From assembly GCF_025506355.1 (NCBI RefSeq), contig NZ_JANZYP010000042.1, forward strand, positions 23,164 through 87,163: a stretch of DNA of 64,000 nt. The letters are read 5' to 3'. The notes under the pieces are model-generated. The model saw only the letters and a program-made list of their open reading frames with translations. It was not told where the DNA came from and searched no databases. Both the position numbers and the translations under genes were made by a program. Of this stretch, positions 8,679 to 16,286 are shown piece by piece. The DNA is from Sphaerisporangium corydalis. GTDB taxonomy: Bacteria > Actinomycetota > Actinomycetes > Streptosporangiales > Streptosporangiaceae. The stretch's first letter is position 1, and every line of letters begins with the position of its first letter.

Positions 8679-9314
8679 ATGCGCGTTCTGATCGCCGAAG
8701 ACCAGCTCCTGCTGCGCGACGGGCTGAGCCGGATGCTGACCGCGTACGGCTTCGACGTGGTGGCCGCCGTCGACGAGGGGTCTTGGCTGACCGAGACGCT
8801 CGTCTCACTCCGGCCGGACGTCGCCGTGATCGACGTGCGCCTGCCTCCCACCTTCACCGACGAGGGACTGCGCGCCGCAATCGCCGCCCGCGCCGAGGTC
8901 CCCGGCCTGCCGGTCCTGATCCTTTCCCAGTACGTCGAGCGGCTCTACGCCCGCGAACTGCTCTCCGACCGTACGGGCGCGGTCGGATACCTGCTCAAGG
9001 ACCGCGTCGGCGACGTACGCCGGTTCGTCGACACGATCCGCCAGATCGCCGCCGGCGCCACGGTCATGGACCCGGAGGTCGTCGCGCAGCTTCTCCACCA
9101 GCGCGACACCCTGGCCGTCCTGACCCCGCGCGAGCGGGACGTGCTCCGCCTGATGGCCGAGGGCCGCTCCAACGCCGCGATCGCCGCTCAGATGGTCATC
9201 ACCGAGAAGTCCGTCAGCAACCACATCAACACCCTCTTCGCCAAACTCGGCCTCCCCCCGTCCGGCAACGACCACCGCCGCGTCCTCGCCGTCCTGGCCT
9301 ACCTCGACCAGTAG
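8679..9314 (+). CDS. NarL/LuxR-family response regulator
   Basis: A 211-residue regulator and probable partner of the kinase at 7379. The receiver has the acidic pair (VLIAEDQLLLRDGL), the phospho-acceptor in DVAVIDVRLPP and the lysine in GYLLKDRVGD. The output domain is a LuxR-type helix-turn-helix (TPRERDVLRLMAEGRSNAAI; KSVSNHINTLFAKLGL). The start at 8679 (MRVLIAEDQ) is fixed by the receiver fold; upstream codons in this frame belong to the kinase gene read out of frame. Confidence 0.93.
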   Translation: MRVLIAEDQLLLRDGLSRMLTAYGFDVVAAVDEGSWLTETLVSLRPDVAVIDVRLPPTFTDEGLRAAIAARAEVPGLPVLILSQYVERLYARELLSDRTGAVGYLLKDRVGDVRRFVDTIRQIAAGATVMDPEVVAQLLHQRDTLAVLTPRERDVLRLMAEGRSNAAIAAQMVITEKSVSNHINTLFAKLGLPPSGNDHRRVLAVLAYLDQ

Positions 9315-9436
9315 ACCTCGCGACACGTGCCCTTCACGCCTCCACGGCGTGGACCAGAAGGCTGTGACCACCATGTGACCGGGTCACCCGTACGCTGGCG
9401 TCCGGTTCGAAGGTGAAGGGTGGTCGGGGGAGGCGG

Positions 9437-10090
9437 ATGAGGGTCCTGGTGGTCGAGGATCAGGCGCGGCTCGCCGATTCGGTGGCGCGGGTCCTGCGGC
9501 GCGAGGGCATGGCGGTCGACGTGGCGTATGACGGGACGGCGGCCCTCGAACGCGCCGCCGAGGTCGACTACGACGTGGTGGTCCTCGACCGTGATCTGCC
9601 GGGGGTCTCCGGCGACGAGGTGTGCCACCGGCTGACGCGGGAGCCGATGCGCACCCGGGTGCTCATGCTGACCGCTGCCGCCACCATCGCCGACCGGGTG
9701 CGCGGCCTCACCATCGGCGCCGACGACTACCTGCCGAAGCCGTTCGCCTATCCCGAACTGGTGGCCCGCGTACGGGCGCTCGGCCGGCGTTCCCAGCCCG
9801 CCGTGCCGCCCGTGCTGGTGCGCGGTGACCTCGCGCTCGACCCGGCGCGGCGGGTCGCCACCCGGGCCGGGACACGGCTGGCGCTCAATCCCAAGGAAAT
9901 GGCCGTCCTCGAATACCTGCTCACCGCGGGGGGCCGGGTCGTCTCCGCAGAGGAACTCCTCGAACGGGTGTGGGACGAGGCCACCGACCCGTTCACGACG
10001 ACGGTGAAGGCGACCATGAACCGCCTCAGGTCGAAGCTCGGTGAGCCGCCCGTCATCGAGACCGTTCCCCGGGCCGGCTATCGAATCTGA
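9437..10090 (+). CDS. OmpR-family response regulator
   Basis: A 217-residue winged-helix regulator. The receiver begins MRVLVVEDQARLADSV, has its phospho-acceptor in VVLDRDLPGVSG and its lysine in DDYLPKPFAYPEL. The Trans_reg_C domain follows (ALNPKEMAVLEYLLTAGGRV; TVKATMNRLRSKLG; TVPRAGYRI). The ATG at 9437 is preceded by GGGGGAGGC. The kinase starts 17 bases after the stop, and a lipoprotein, adaptor and efflux pump follow, so this pair probably controls export. Confidence 0.94.
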   Translation: MRVLVVEDQARLADSVARVLRREGMAVDVAYDGTAALERAAEVDYDVVVLDRDLPGVSGDEVCHRLTREPMRTRVLMLTAAATIADRVRGLTIGADDYLPKPFAYPELVARVRALGRRSQPAVPPVLVRGDLALDPARRVATRAGTRLALNPKEMAVLEYLLTAGGRVVSAEELLERVWDEATDPFTTTVKATMNRLRSKLGEPPVIETVPRAGYRI

Positions 10091-10106
10091 ACGGGACGGG
10101 ATCCTC

Positions 10107-11309
10107 ATGGGCCTGAAGTCCACGATCTCCGGTATGCGGGTCCGGCTGCGGCTCACCCTCCTGTACGGCGCGCTCTTCCTGATCTCCGGCGCCGTACTGC
10201 TGGCCATCACCTATCTCCTGGTCGCGCACAGCGGGTCGAACATCGCGATGTCCACGACCAGCACGACGCCCTCCGGCGGGCGGAGCGTCAGCGTCTACCT
10301 GGGGGAGGTCCTGCCGAGGGGAGCCCCGCTGTCCGAGGCGGATCGGCGCGTCGCCGAGGCGGTCCAGGGGCAGGCCCGCCGGCAGCAGGCGGAGATCATG
10401 CATCAGCTGCTCGTGCAGTCGGGCGTGGCGCTCGCCATCATGTCGGTGCTCGCGGCCGTGCTCGGCTGGCTGGTGGCCGGGCGGGTGCTGCGGCCGCTGC
10501 GGACGATGACGGACAGCATCCAGCGCATCTCGGCGCGGAACGTGGACGAGCGGCTGGCCGTCACCGGGCCGCGCGACGAGCTCAAGAATCTCGCGGACAC
10601 CGTCGACGGGCTGCTCGGCCGGTTGGAGGCGGCGCTCGACTCGCACAAGCGGTTCGTCGCCAACGCCGCGCACGAGTTGCGTACACCGCTGACGCTGGAG
10701 CACGCGCTGCTGGAGGAGGCCGTCATCGACCCGGACGCGACGGCGGACTCCTTCCGGGGGCAGTTCGAGCAGTTGATGGCCGTCAGCGAGCAACAGGCCA
10801 GGCTCCTCGAATCGCTGCTCGTCCTGGCGACCAGCGAACGCGGCCTGGACCGCCTGGAGAGCGTTGATCTGTCGGGGTTGACCGGCGACGTGCTGCGGGC
10901 CGCCGGCCCGCAGGCGCGACGGCAGGGCCTGGCCGTCGCGGCGGAGGTCCGGCCCGCCCGGGTCACCGGCGACCCGGCCCTCGTCGAGCGGCTGGTGGCC
11001 AACCTGGTCGACAACGCGATGAGCCACAACGTCCCGGACGGGCGGGTGGAGGTGGCGACGGGCACGGAGGGCGGGCGACCCTTCCTGTCGGTGACCAACA
11101 CGGGGCCGCGCGTCCCGCCGGAGATGGTTCTTCGGCTTCTCGACCCGTTCCAGCGGCTCGACCGGACGGCCGACGACGGTCACCACGGCCTCGGGCTGTC
11201 CATCGTCCAGTCGATCGCCGTCGCCCACGCGGCGGACCTGACCGTGCGGGCCCGGCCGGCGGGCGGCCTCGCGATCAGGGTGCTCTTCCCGGCTCGGGAA
11301 AGCGCCTGA
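10107..11309 (+). CDS. HAMP-containing sensor histidine kinase (EnvZ/CpxA type)
   Basis: A 400-residue kinase. The first span is at residues 15-40 (LLYGALFLISGAVLLAITYL). A ~75-residue extracytoplasmic loop follows, then a second span near residue 125, HAMP (AGRVLRPLRTMTDSIQRIS), HisKA (FVANAAHELRTPL) and HATPase_c (NLVDNAMSHN; DDGHHGLGLSIVQSIA). The start at 10107 lies just after the regulator stop. It is the cognate kinase of the OmpR-type regulator upstream by gene order. Confidence 0.93.
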   Translation: MGLKSTISGMRVRLRLTLLYGALFLISGAVLLAITYLLVAHSGSNIAMSTTSTTPSGGRSVSVYLGEVLPRGAPLSEADRRVAEAVQGQARRQQAEIMHQLLVQSGVALAIMSVLAAVLGWLVAGRVLRPLRTMTDSIQRISARNVDERLAVTGPRDELKNLADTVDGLLGRLEAALDSHKRFVANAAHELRTPLTLEHALLEEAVIDPDATADSFRGQFEQLMAVSEQQARLLESLLVLATSERGLDRLESVDLSGLTGDVLRAAGPQARRQGLAVAAEVRPARVTGDPALVERLVANLVDNAMSHNVPDGRVEVATGTEGGRPFLSVTNTGPRVPPEMVLRLLDPFQRLDRTADDGHHGLGLSIVQSIAVAHAADLTVRARPAGGLAIRVLFPARESA

Positions 11310-11360
11310 GGGCGATTTCTGTGCCCGTCGTGTGACCGGTCGAAGCGTAGAACATGACGC

Positions 11361-11927
11361 ATGTCCACGAATACGAAAAAGCCTCGGGCGAAGAAGACGA
11401 CAATGCGACGAACTCTCGCCTCGGTCACTTTGCTGCTTGTCGCGGGAACGGCGGGTTGCGCCCGTCAAAATGACCCGACGGTGGCGACCGCCACGTCCGG
11501 CGCGCCCAAAGCCGCCGCGACGGCGGGAAACGACCAGGTCTCGACGCTGAAATTCTCGCAGTGCATGCGCGATCAGGGCCTCACGTGGTTCCCCGACCCG
11601 AACGCCCAGGGCAATCTGGGAGTGCACGCCCCCGAAGGCGCCGACCAGGGCAAAATCGATAAGGCGGAGGAGGCGTGCAAGGCGTACTCCCCCTGGGAAA
11701 GCCGGCAGGGCCGGCCGATCAGCGCGGAGGATCTCGACAAGCTGCGGAAGGTGTCGCAGTGCGTACGGGACCACGGATTCGCGAAATACCCCGACCCCGA
11801 CGCGAACGGCTCCATCAAGATCGACTCCGGTGCCGCCGGTTTCGAGCCCGACGACCCGGCCTTTCAGAAGGCGCGCCAGGAATGCGACAAGTACCTGCCG
11901 GCGCCGCGTAACAAGGAAAACTCTTGA
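11361..11927 (+). CDS. Secreted lipoprotein with an internal duplication
   Basis: An 188-residue exported protein. A basic leader and hydrophobic segment end in a lipobox-like AGTAGC, so it is probably anchored at the outer face of the membrane. The mature part holds two related units: SQCMRDQGLTWFPDPNAQG (near residue 58) and SQCVRDHGFAKYPDPDANG (near residue 133). Each is followed by a further cysteine (EEACKAY; RQECDKY). Two disulfides, one per repeat, are plausible. The start could also be the ATG at 11403. It precedes the adaptor with a TGATG overlap, so it is likely an accessory part of the efflux system; homologues beside similar pumps have no known function. Confidence 0.8.
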   Translation: MSTNTKKPRAKKTTMRRTLASVTLLLVAGTAGCARQNDPTVATATSGAPKAAATAGNDQVSTLKFSQCMRDQGLTWFPDPNAQGNLGVHAPEGADQGKIDKAEEACKAYSPWESRQGRPISAEDLDKLRKVSQCVRDHGFAKYPDPDANGSIKIDSGAAGFEPDDPAFQKARQECDKYLPAPRNKENS

Positions 11928-12979
11928 TGGATGCGCGACGCGCCGCGGGTGTGATCGCCGGCGTGCTCGCGGCCGGTGCCGTGGCCGCCGCGATCACGGT
12001 CTTCAACCTGCCGATGTCGGAGGCCATCCCCAGCTCCGCCAGTAGCGCGCCGGCGGCCACCGCCGAGATCACCAAGCTGACGCTGGTCGACCGGGAGGAC
12101 CACGACGGCACGCTCGGCCACGGCGACACCACGTCGATCTCGTCGCGCGGTACCGGCACCGTGACCGGGCTGCCCGCGGAGGGCGCGACGGTCACCCGCG
12201 GCAAGGCGATCTTCCACCTCGACAACAGGCCGGTCACCCTGCTCTACGGCGCGCTCCCCGCCTTTCGCACGCTCTCGGCGGGCGTGAAGGGCGCCGACGT
12301 CAAGCAGTTCGAGCGGAACCTCCGGGCGCTCGGCTACCGAGGCTTCACCGTCGACAGGACCTACAACTGGGCGACCGCCTCCGCGGTCGAGGACTGGCAG
12401 GACGACCTCGGTCTCACCAAGGCCGGCACGGTGGGTCCCGGCCAGATCGTCTACGCCGCCGGCGCGGTGCGGGTGGACTCGCTGAGCACGCAGGTGGGGA
12501 CCGTGATCGGGCCCGGCACCACCGTGGAGAAGATCACCGGCACCACACCGCTGGCCACGGTCACGCTGGACACGAGCTCGGGGCGGCTCGCCAGGAAGGG
12601 CGCCAGGGTGCGGGTCACCCTTCCCGGCAAGAAGGTCGTCCGAGGCAAGATCATCAAAGTGGCCACGGTCGTGAGCCAGGGCGAGAACGGCGAAGCGGAC
12701 AGCACCCGGATCCAGGTGACGATCCGCTTCACCTCGGCGGTAAGGAGCATGGGCGCGGCCGCCGTCTCCGTCGCCTTCACCGCCGGCAGTCGGCCGGACG
12801 TGCTGGCCGTCCCGGTGGCCGCGCTGCTCGCGCTCGCCGAGGGCGGGTACGGGGTGCGGGTCGTAGAAGGGAGCACGACGCGGATCGTGGCGGTGAAGAG
12901 CGGGCTGTTCGCCGACGGCAAGGTGGAGATCACCGGGACCGGGCTGCGGGCCGGCCTGAAGGTGGCGATGCCGTCATGA
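11927..12979 (+). CDS. Peptidoglycan-binding efflux adaptor (periplasmic adaptor type)
   Basis: A 350-residue protein with an N-terminal membrane anchor (VIAGVLAAGAVAAAITVF). A biotinyl-lipoyl-like region follows, then a PG_binding_1 domain (GVKGADVKQFERNLRALGYR; ASAVEDWQDDLGL), then a C-terminal beta domain with the adaptor-like end EITGTGLRAGLKVAMP. It probably links the MacB-like transporter to the cell wall. Its start overlaps the lipoprotein stop and its end overlaps the ATPase start, so all of these share one message. Confidence 0.87.
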   Translation: MDARRAAGVIAGVLAAGAVAAAITVFNLPMSEAIPSSASSAPAATAEITKLTLVDREDHDGTLGHGDTTSISSRGTGTVTGLPAEGATVTRGKAIFHLDNRPVTLLYGALPAFRTLSAGVKGADVKQFERNLRALGYRGFTVDRTYNWATASAVEDWQDDLGLTKAGTVGPGQIVYAAGAVRVDSLSTQVGTVIGPGTTVEKITGTTPLATVTLDTSSGRLARKGARVRVTLPGKKVVRGKIIKVATVVSQGENGEADSTRIQVTIRFTSAVRSMGAAAVSVAFTAGSRPDVLAVPVAALLALAEGGYGVRVVEGSTTRIVAVKSGLFADGKVEITGTGLRAGLKVAMPS

Positions 12980-13674
12980 ACCCCCTCAAAACCATCATGA
13001 CGGCTCCTCTCGCTGGCCACCCGGTGATCGAGCTCGCGGGCGTCACCAAGACCTACCCCGGCGGCGTCACCGCGCTGCGCTCGGTCGACCTGGTCGTCGG
13101 CTACGGCGAACTGCTGGCGATCGTCGGGCCGTCGGGCTCGGGCAAGTCCACGATGCTGAACCTGGTCGGCACGCTCGACCGGCCGTCGCAGGGCACCGTC
13201 CGGATCGACGGGCACGACGTGGCGTCGCTGTCCGACCGGCGGCTCTCCGCGCTGCGCGCCCGGCGCATCGGCTTCGTCTTCCAGCAGTTCCACCTCGCGC
13301 CGGGGCGGGACGCGCTGGGCAACGTCGCCGACGGCCTGCTCTACACCGGCCTCGTCAGGCGGGAACGCGAGCGGCGCGCCGAGGCCGCGCTGGTGCGGGT
13401 CGGTCTGGGCGAGCGGCTCACCCACCGCCCCTACCAGCTCTCCGGCGGCGAACGCCAGCGGGTGGCCATCGCCCGCGCGGTCGCGGGCGACCCGCCGCTG
13501 CTGCTCGCGGACGAGCCGACCGGGAACCTCGACTCGGTCTCCGGAGCCGGGGTGATGGGACTGCTGCGCGAGCTGAACGAGGCGGGCACGACGATCCTGG
13601 TCATCACGCACGACCGCGAGATCGCCTCCGCCCTGCCCCGGCAGGTGCCGATGCGCGACGGGCAGGTGGTCTGA
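12976..13674 (+). CDS. MacB/LolD-type ABC transporter ATP-binding protein
   Basis: A 232-residue ATPase of the mechanotransmission (MacB/LolD) group. Motifs are Walker A (GPSGSGKST), Q-loop (FVFQQFHLAP), signature (LSGGERQRVAIARA), Walker B (LLADEPTGNLD) and H-loop (LVITHDREIA). The start overlaps the adaptor by four bases; a second ATG 12 codons later (MTAPLAGHP) is possible. The permease follows after one base. Confidence 0.94.
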   Translation: MNPLKTIMTAPLAGHPVIELAGVTKTYPGGVTALRSVDLVVGYGELLAIVGPSGSGKSTMLNLVGTLDRPSQGTVRIDGHDVASLSDRRLSALRARRIGFVFQQFHLAPGRDALGNVADGLLYTGLVRRERERRAEAALVRVGLGERLTHRPYQLSGGERQRVAIARAVAGDPPLLLADEPTGNLDSVSGAGVMGLLRELNEAGTTILVITHDREIASALPRQVPMRDGQVV

Positions 13675-13675
13675 G

Positions 13676-14857
13676 ATGTCGCTGCGTCCCGCCCGCCTGC
13701 GCCTGTCGGATCTGGCCCGGCTCGGCGGATACGGCCTGCGCTCGCGCCCGCTGCGCGCCGTGCTGTCGGCGCTGGGCATCGCGATCGGCATCGCGGCGAT
13801 GACCGCCGTGGTCGGCATCTCCGCCTCCAGCCGCGCCGACCTCGACCAGGAACTCGCCAAACTCGGCACCAACATGCTGACCGTGTCACCCGGCACGACG
13901 ATGTTCGGCAAGCAGGCCACGCTGCCCGACGAGTCGATCGCCATGATCAAGTGGATCGGCCCGGTACGGTCGGTCACCGCGACCGGCACGCTCAGCGCCA
14001 CCTACGCCTATCGCAACGACCGGATCCCGGCGGCGCAGTCCGGCGGCCTGTCCGTGCTCGCCGCCAAGCTCGACCTGCTCGAAACGGTCGGCGGCACGCT
14101 CGAACACGGCGCCTGGCTCAACGCGGCCACCGACAGGTACCCGGCGGTGGTGCTCGGCACGACGGCGGCCGAGCGGCTCGGGAACGTGCCCGCCGTCTAC
14201 ATCGGCGGCCGATGGTGGGTCGTGGTCGGCGTGCTGCGGAAGGTGCTGCTCGCGCCGGAGCTCGACTCGGCGGTGCTCATGGGGTGGCCGGCGGCCACGA
14301 CGTACCTGGGCTTCGACGGGCATCCGACGACCGTCTACACGCGGTCGGTGGAGTCGCAGGTGGAGGCGGTGCGCGCGGTGCTCGCGCCCACGGCCAACCC
14401 GTCGGCGCCGGGCTCGGTGCAGGTCTCGAAGCCGTCCGACGCGCTGGCCGCGCGCCGGGCCACCAACGCGACCTTCGACGCGCTGCTCCTCGGGTTGGGC
14501 GCGGTCGCGTTGCTCGTGGGCGGCATCGGCGTCGCCAACACGATGGTGATCTCGGTGCTGGAAAGGCGCTCGGAGATCGGCCTGCGCAGATCGCAGGGCG
14601 CCACGAAAGGCCAGGTCCGTACGCAGTTCGTCATGGAATCGCTGCTGCTTTCACTGCTCGGCGGCGCGTTCGGCGCGCTGCTCGGCTACCTGGTGACCGG
14701 AATGTATGCCACGACACAGAAATGGCCCACGGTCGTCCCGCTGTGGGTCCTCGCGAGCGCCGTCGGCGCGACGGTGCTGATCGGCGCCCTCGCGGGCCTG
14801 TACCCGGCGATCCGCGCCGCCCGCCTGTCCCCCACGGAGGCCCTGGCGACAACCTGA
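13676..14857 (+). CDS. MacB/FtsX-type ABC transporter permease
   Basis: A 393-residue permease. One N-terminal span (LSALGIAIGIAAMTAVVGI) is followed by a ~230-residue extracytoplasmic MacB_PCD-like domain and three C-terminal spans of the FtsX fold (LLLGLGAVALLVGGIGVANT; SEIGLRRSQGATKGQVRTQF; VLIGALAGLYPAIRAARL). With the ATPase and adaptor it forms a tripartite-like efflux or stress transporter of Gram-positive type. The OmpR-type two-component pair upstream is the likely regulator. Confidence 0.93.
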   Translation: MSLRPARLRLSDLARLGGYGLRSRPLRAVLSALGIAIGIAAMTAVVGISASSRADLDQELAKLGTNMLTVSPGTTMFGKQATLPDESIAMIKWIGPVRSVTATGTLSATYAYRNDRIPAAQSGGLSVLAAKLDLLETVGGTLEHGAWLNAATDRYPAVVLGTTAAERLGNVPAVYIGGRWWVVVGVLRKVLLAPELDSAVLMGWPAATTYLGFDGHPTTVYTRSVESQVEAVRAVLAPTANPSAPGSVQVSKPSDALAARRATNATFDALLLGLGAVALLVGGIGVANTMVISVLERRSEIGLRRSQGATKGQVRTQFVMESLLLSLLGGAFGALLGYLVTGMYATTQKWPTVVPLWVLASAVGATVLIGALAGLYPAIRAARLSPTEALATT

Positions 14858-15036
14858 CGAACACCGCTCCGGGGAGGCGCCTTCCGGCTCGTGAACAGTG
14901 GGTCTCGCGTGGGGACCTGGGCGGACCGGGATCTCCAAGATCCGCGTACCGTAGCCTGGGCACCACGATATGGGATGATCGTCGGCCTCGTCCGGCACCG
15001 ATCGTCCGCCCGGCGCCCGCTTCCCCTGGAGGAACG

Positions 15037-15945
15037 ATGTGGGAGGAATCCTTCTACCAGCTCGCGACAGCGGCCGCGCGCCAGCAAGGGATGATCACCG
15101 CTGCCCAGGCGGCCAGGCTGGGCGTCGACGGCGCGGCGCTCACCGGCCTCTCCCAGGCGCGCCTGATCATGCAGCTCGACTGGGGGGTCTACGAGCTCGC
15201 GGGCGCCTCGCTCGGCCCGATGTACGGCTACCCGTACGCGGCCTGGCTGGCCCTGTCGCCCGAGCTGTTCCGCTGGGAGCGCCCCGAACGGCCGGAACGT
15301 GACGCGGTGCTGTCGCACGAGTCGGCCTGCCGCCTGCATGGCCTCGGCTCGGTGCCGGCCCCGCTGATGGTCTTCACCGCCCCGGACGAGCTGCGGTCGC
15401 CCCGCGCCGTCAAGGTCCACGTGGCGAGCCTGGCGGCCGGCGAGATCGAGGTCGTCAAGGGCACGCCCGTCACCACGCCGCACCGGACGATCCTCGACCT
15501 GGTCCGCGACTGGACCAACCCCAACGACGTCCGGAGTGCCGTGACCGAGGCGGTCCGGGGAGACCTGGTCGACCTGCGGGCCCTGCACGCGGACCTGGCC
15601 CCGCTGGCGGACCGGCACGAGTTCCCTGCGGACGGGCTGGGGTTCGTCCGGTACTTCCTGCCCGACCTGCCACCGGGCCACCTGTCGACCCGCAACCTGC
15701 GCGCGCTCGCCGACCTGGTCTCGGGCGACACCGTCGCGGAGGCACGGCGCCTGCTCGAACCCGTGGTGGCGGCGATGCGGGCCGCCATCCCCACCACGAA
15801 CGGAGGGGGGGACGGGGAGGACGAGCTGGCCCGCGACCTCGCCGAGGAGCTCGTCGCGCGGATCGAGCTGACCGGCCGGCGTCCGCGCACGACGACCACA
15901 GGTCAATCGCCGCGCCCGGGAAGCGACCGTCCGGGAGGCGGCTGA
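15037..15945 (+). CDS. AbiEi-type antitoxin domain protein
   Basis: A 302-residue protein of the type IV AbiEi antitoxin family. An N-terminal winged-helix region (QQGMITAAQAARLGVDGAAL; ARLIMQLDWGVYELAG) is followed by the AbiEi core (LSHESACRLHGLG; VKGTPVTTPHRTILDLVRDW). The ATG has GGAGGAA upstream. AbiEi normally represses and counters a neighbouring AbiEii nucleotidyltransferase gene. No stand-alone abiEii is next to it; instead an AbiEii-like domain is embedded in the giant toxin at 16279-22854, which runs convergent to this gene. The 3' end overlaps the CdiI-like gene by 43 bases on the opposite strand. Confidence 0.82.
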   Translation: MWEESFYQLATAAARQQGMITAAQAARLGVDGAALTGLSQARLIMQLDWGVYELAGASLGPMYGYPYAAWLALSPELFRWERPERPERDAVLSHESACRLHGLGSVPAPLMVFTAPDELRSPRAVKVHVASLAAGEIEVVKGTPVTTPHRTILDLVRDWTNPNDVRSAVTEAVRGDLVDLRALHADLAPLADRHEFPADGLGFVRYFLPDLPPGHLSTRNLRALADLVSGDTVAEARRLLEPVVAAMRAAIPTTNGGGDGEDELARDLAEELVARIELTGRRPRTTTTGQSPRPGSDRPGGG

Positions 15946-16286
15946 CCGGGAAGCGACTGACCGGGAAGCGATCGCCCGGGAGGCGGCTGACCGGGGGGTG
16001 CCTCGCCGGGGTAGAGGTCGTGCCAGAGGCGCCGCAGAAAACGCGGCGCGTTCCTGTCGAAGTACCTCACCCGGCGGCGCAGCTCCTCCTCGGGCACCCG
16101 CTCGGGGTGCGCCAAGGCGAGACGCAGGTCCTGCTTGAACAGGGCCATCTCGTGGTCGTGCTCGCGCCGCGCGCGCCGCACGAGCCCGCCGTACGCCTCC
16201 TCGTCGGCCTCCGGATGGCAGTAGGTGCCCGCCACCCGCAGCAGCGTGGCGAAAGAAGCGCCGGGCGGGCGGAACGGCTCATCCAT
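15903..16286 (-). CDS. CdiI-like immunity protein for the giant toxin
   Basis: A 127-residue protein whose ATG (16286) overlaps the toxin stop by eight bases (ATGGATGA), so the two are translationally coupled. The core reads ALFKQDLRLALAHPERVPEE, followed by APRFLRRLWHDLYPGE. That spacing of an aLxdP.xvP block and a FLR.LW.DLYP block resembles contact-dependent inhibition immunity proteins of the CdiI_2 group. The last ~30 residues are a repeated PGQPPPGRSLPGQ tail of no known role. The pairing with a CdiA-CT/RNase A-like toxin end supports the immunity role; both are inferred by eye. Confidence 0.7.
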   Translation of the reverse strand: MDEPFRPPGASFATLLRVAGTYCHPEADEEAYGGLVRRARREHDHEMALFKQDLRLALAHPERVPEEELRRRVRYFDRNAPRFLRRLWHDLYPGEAPPGQPPPGRSLPGQSLPGQPPPGRSLPGRGD

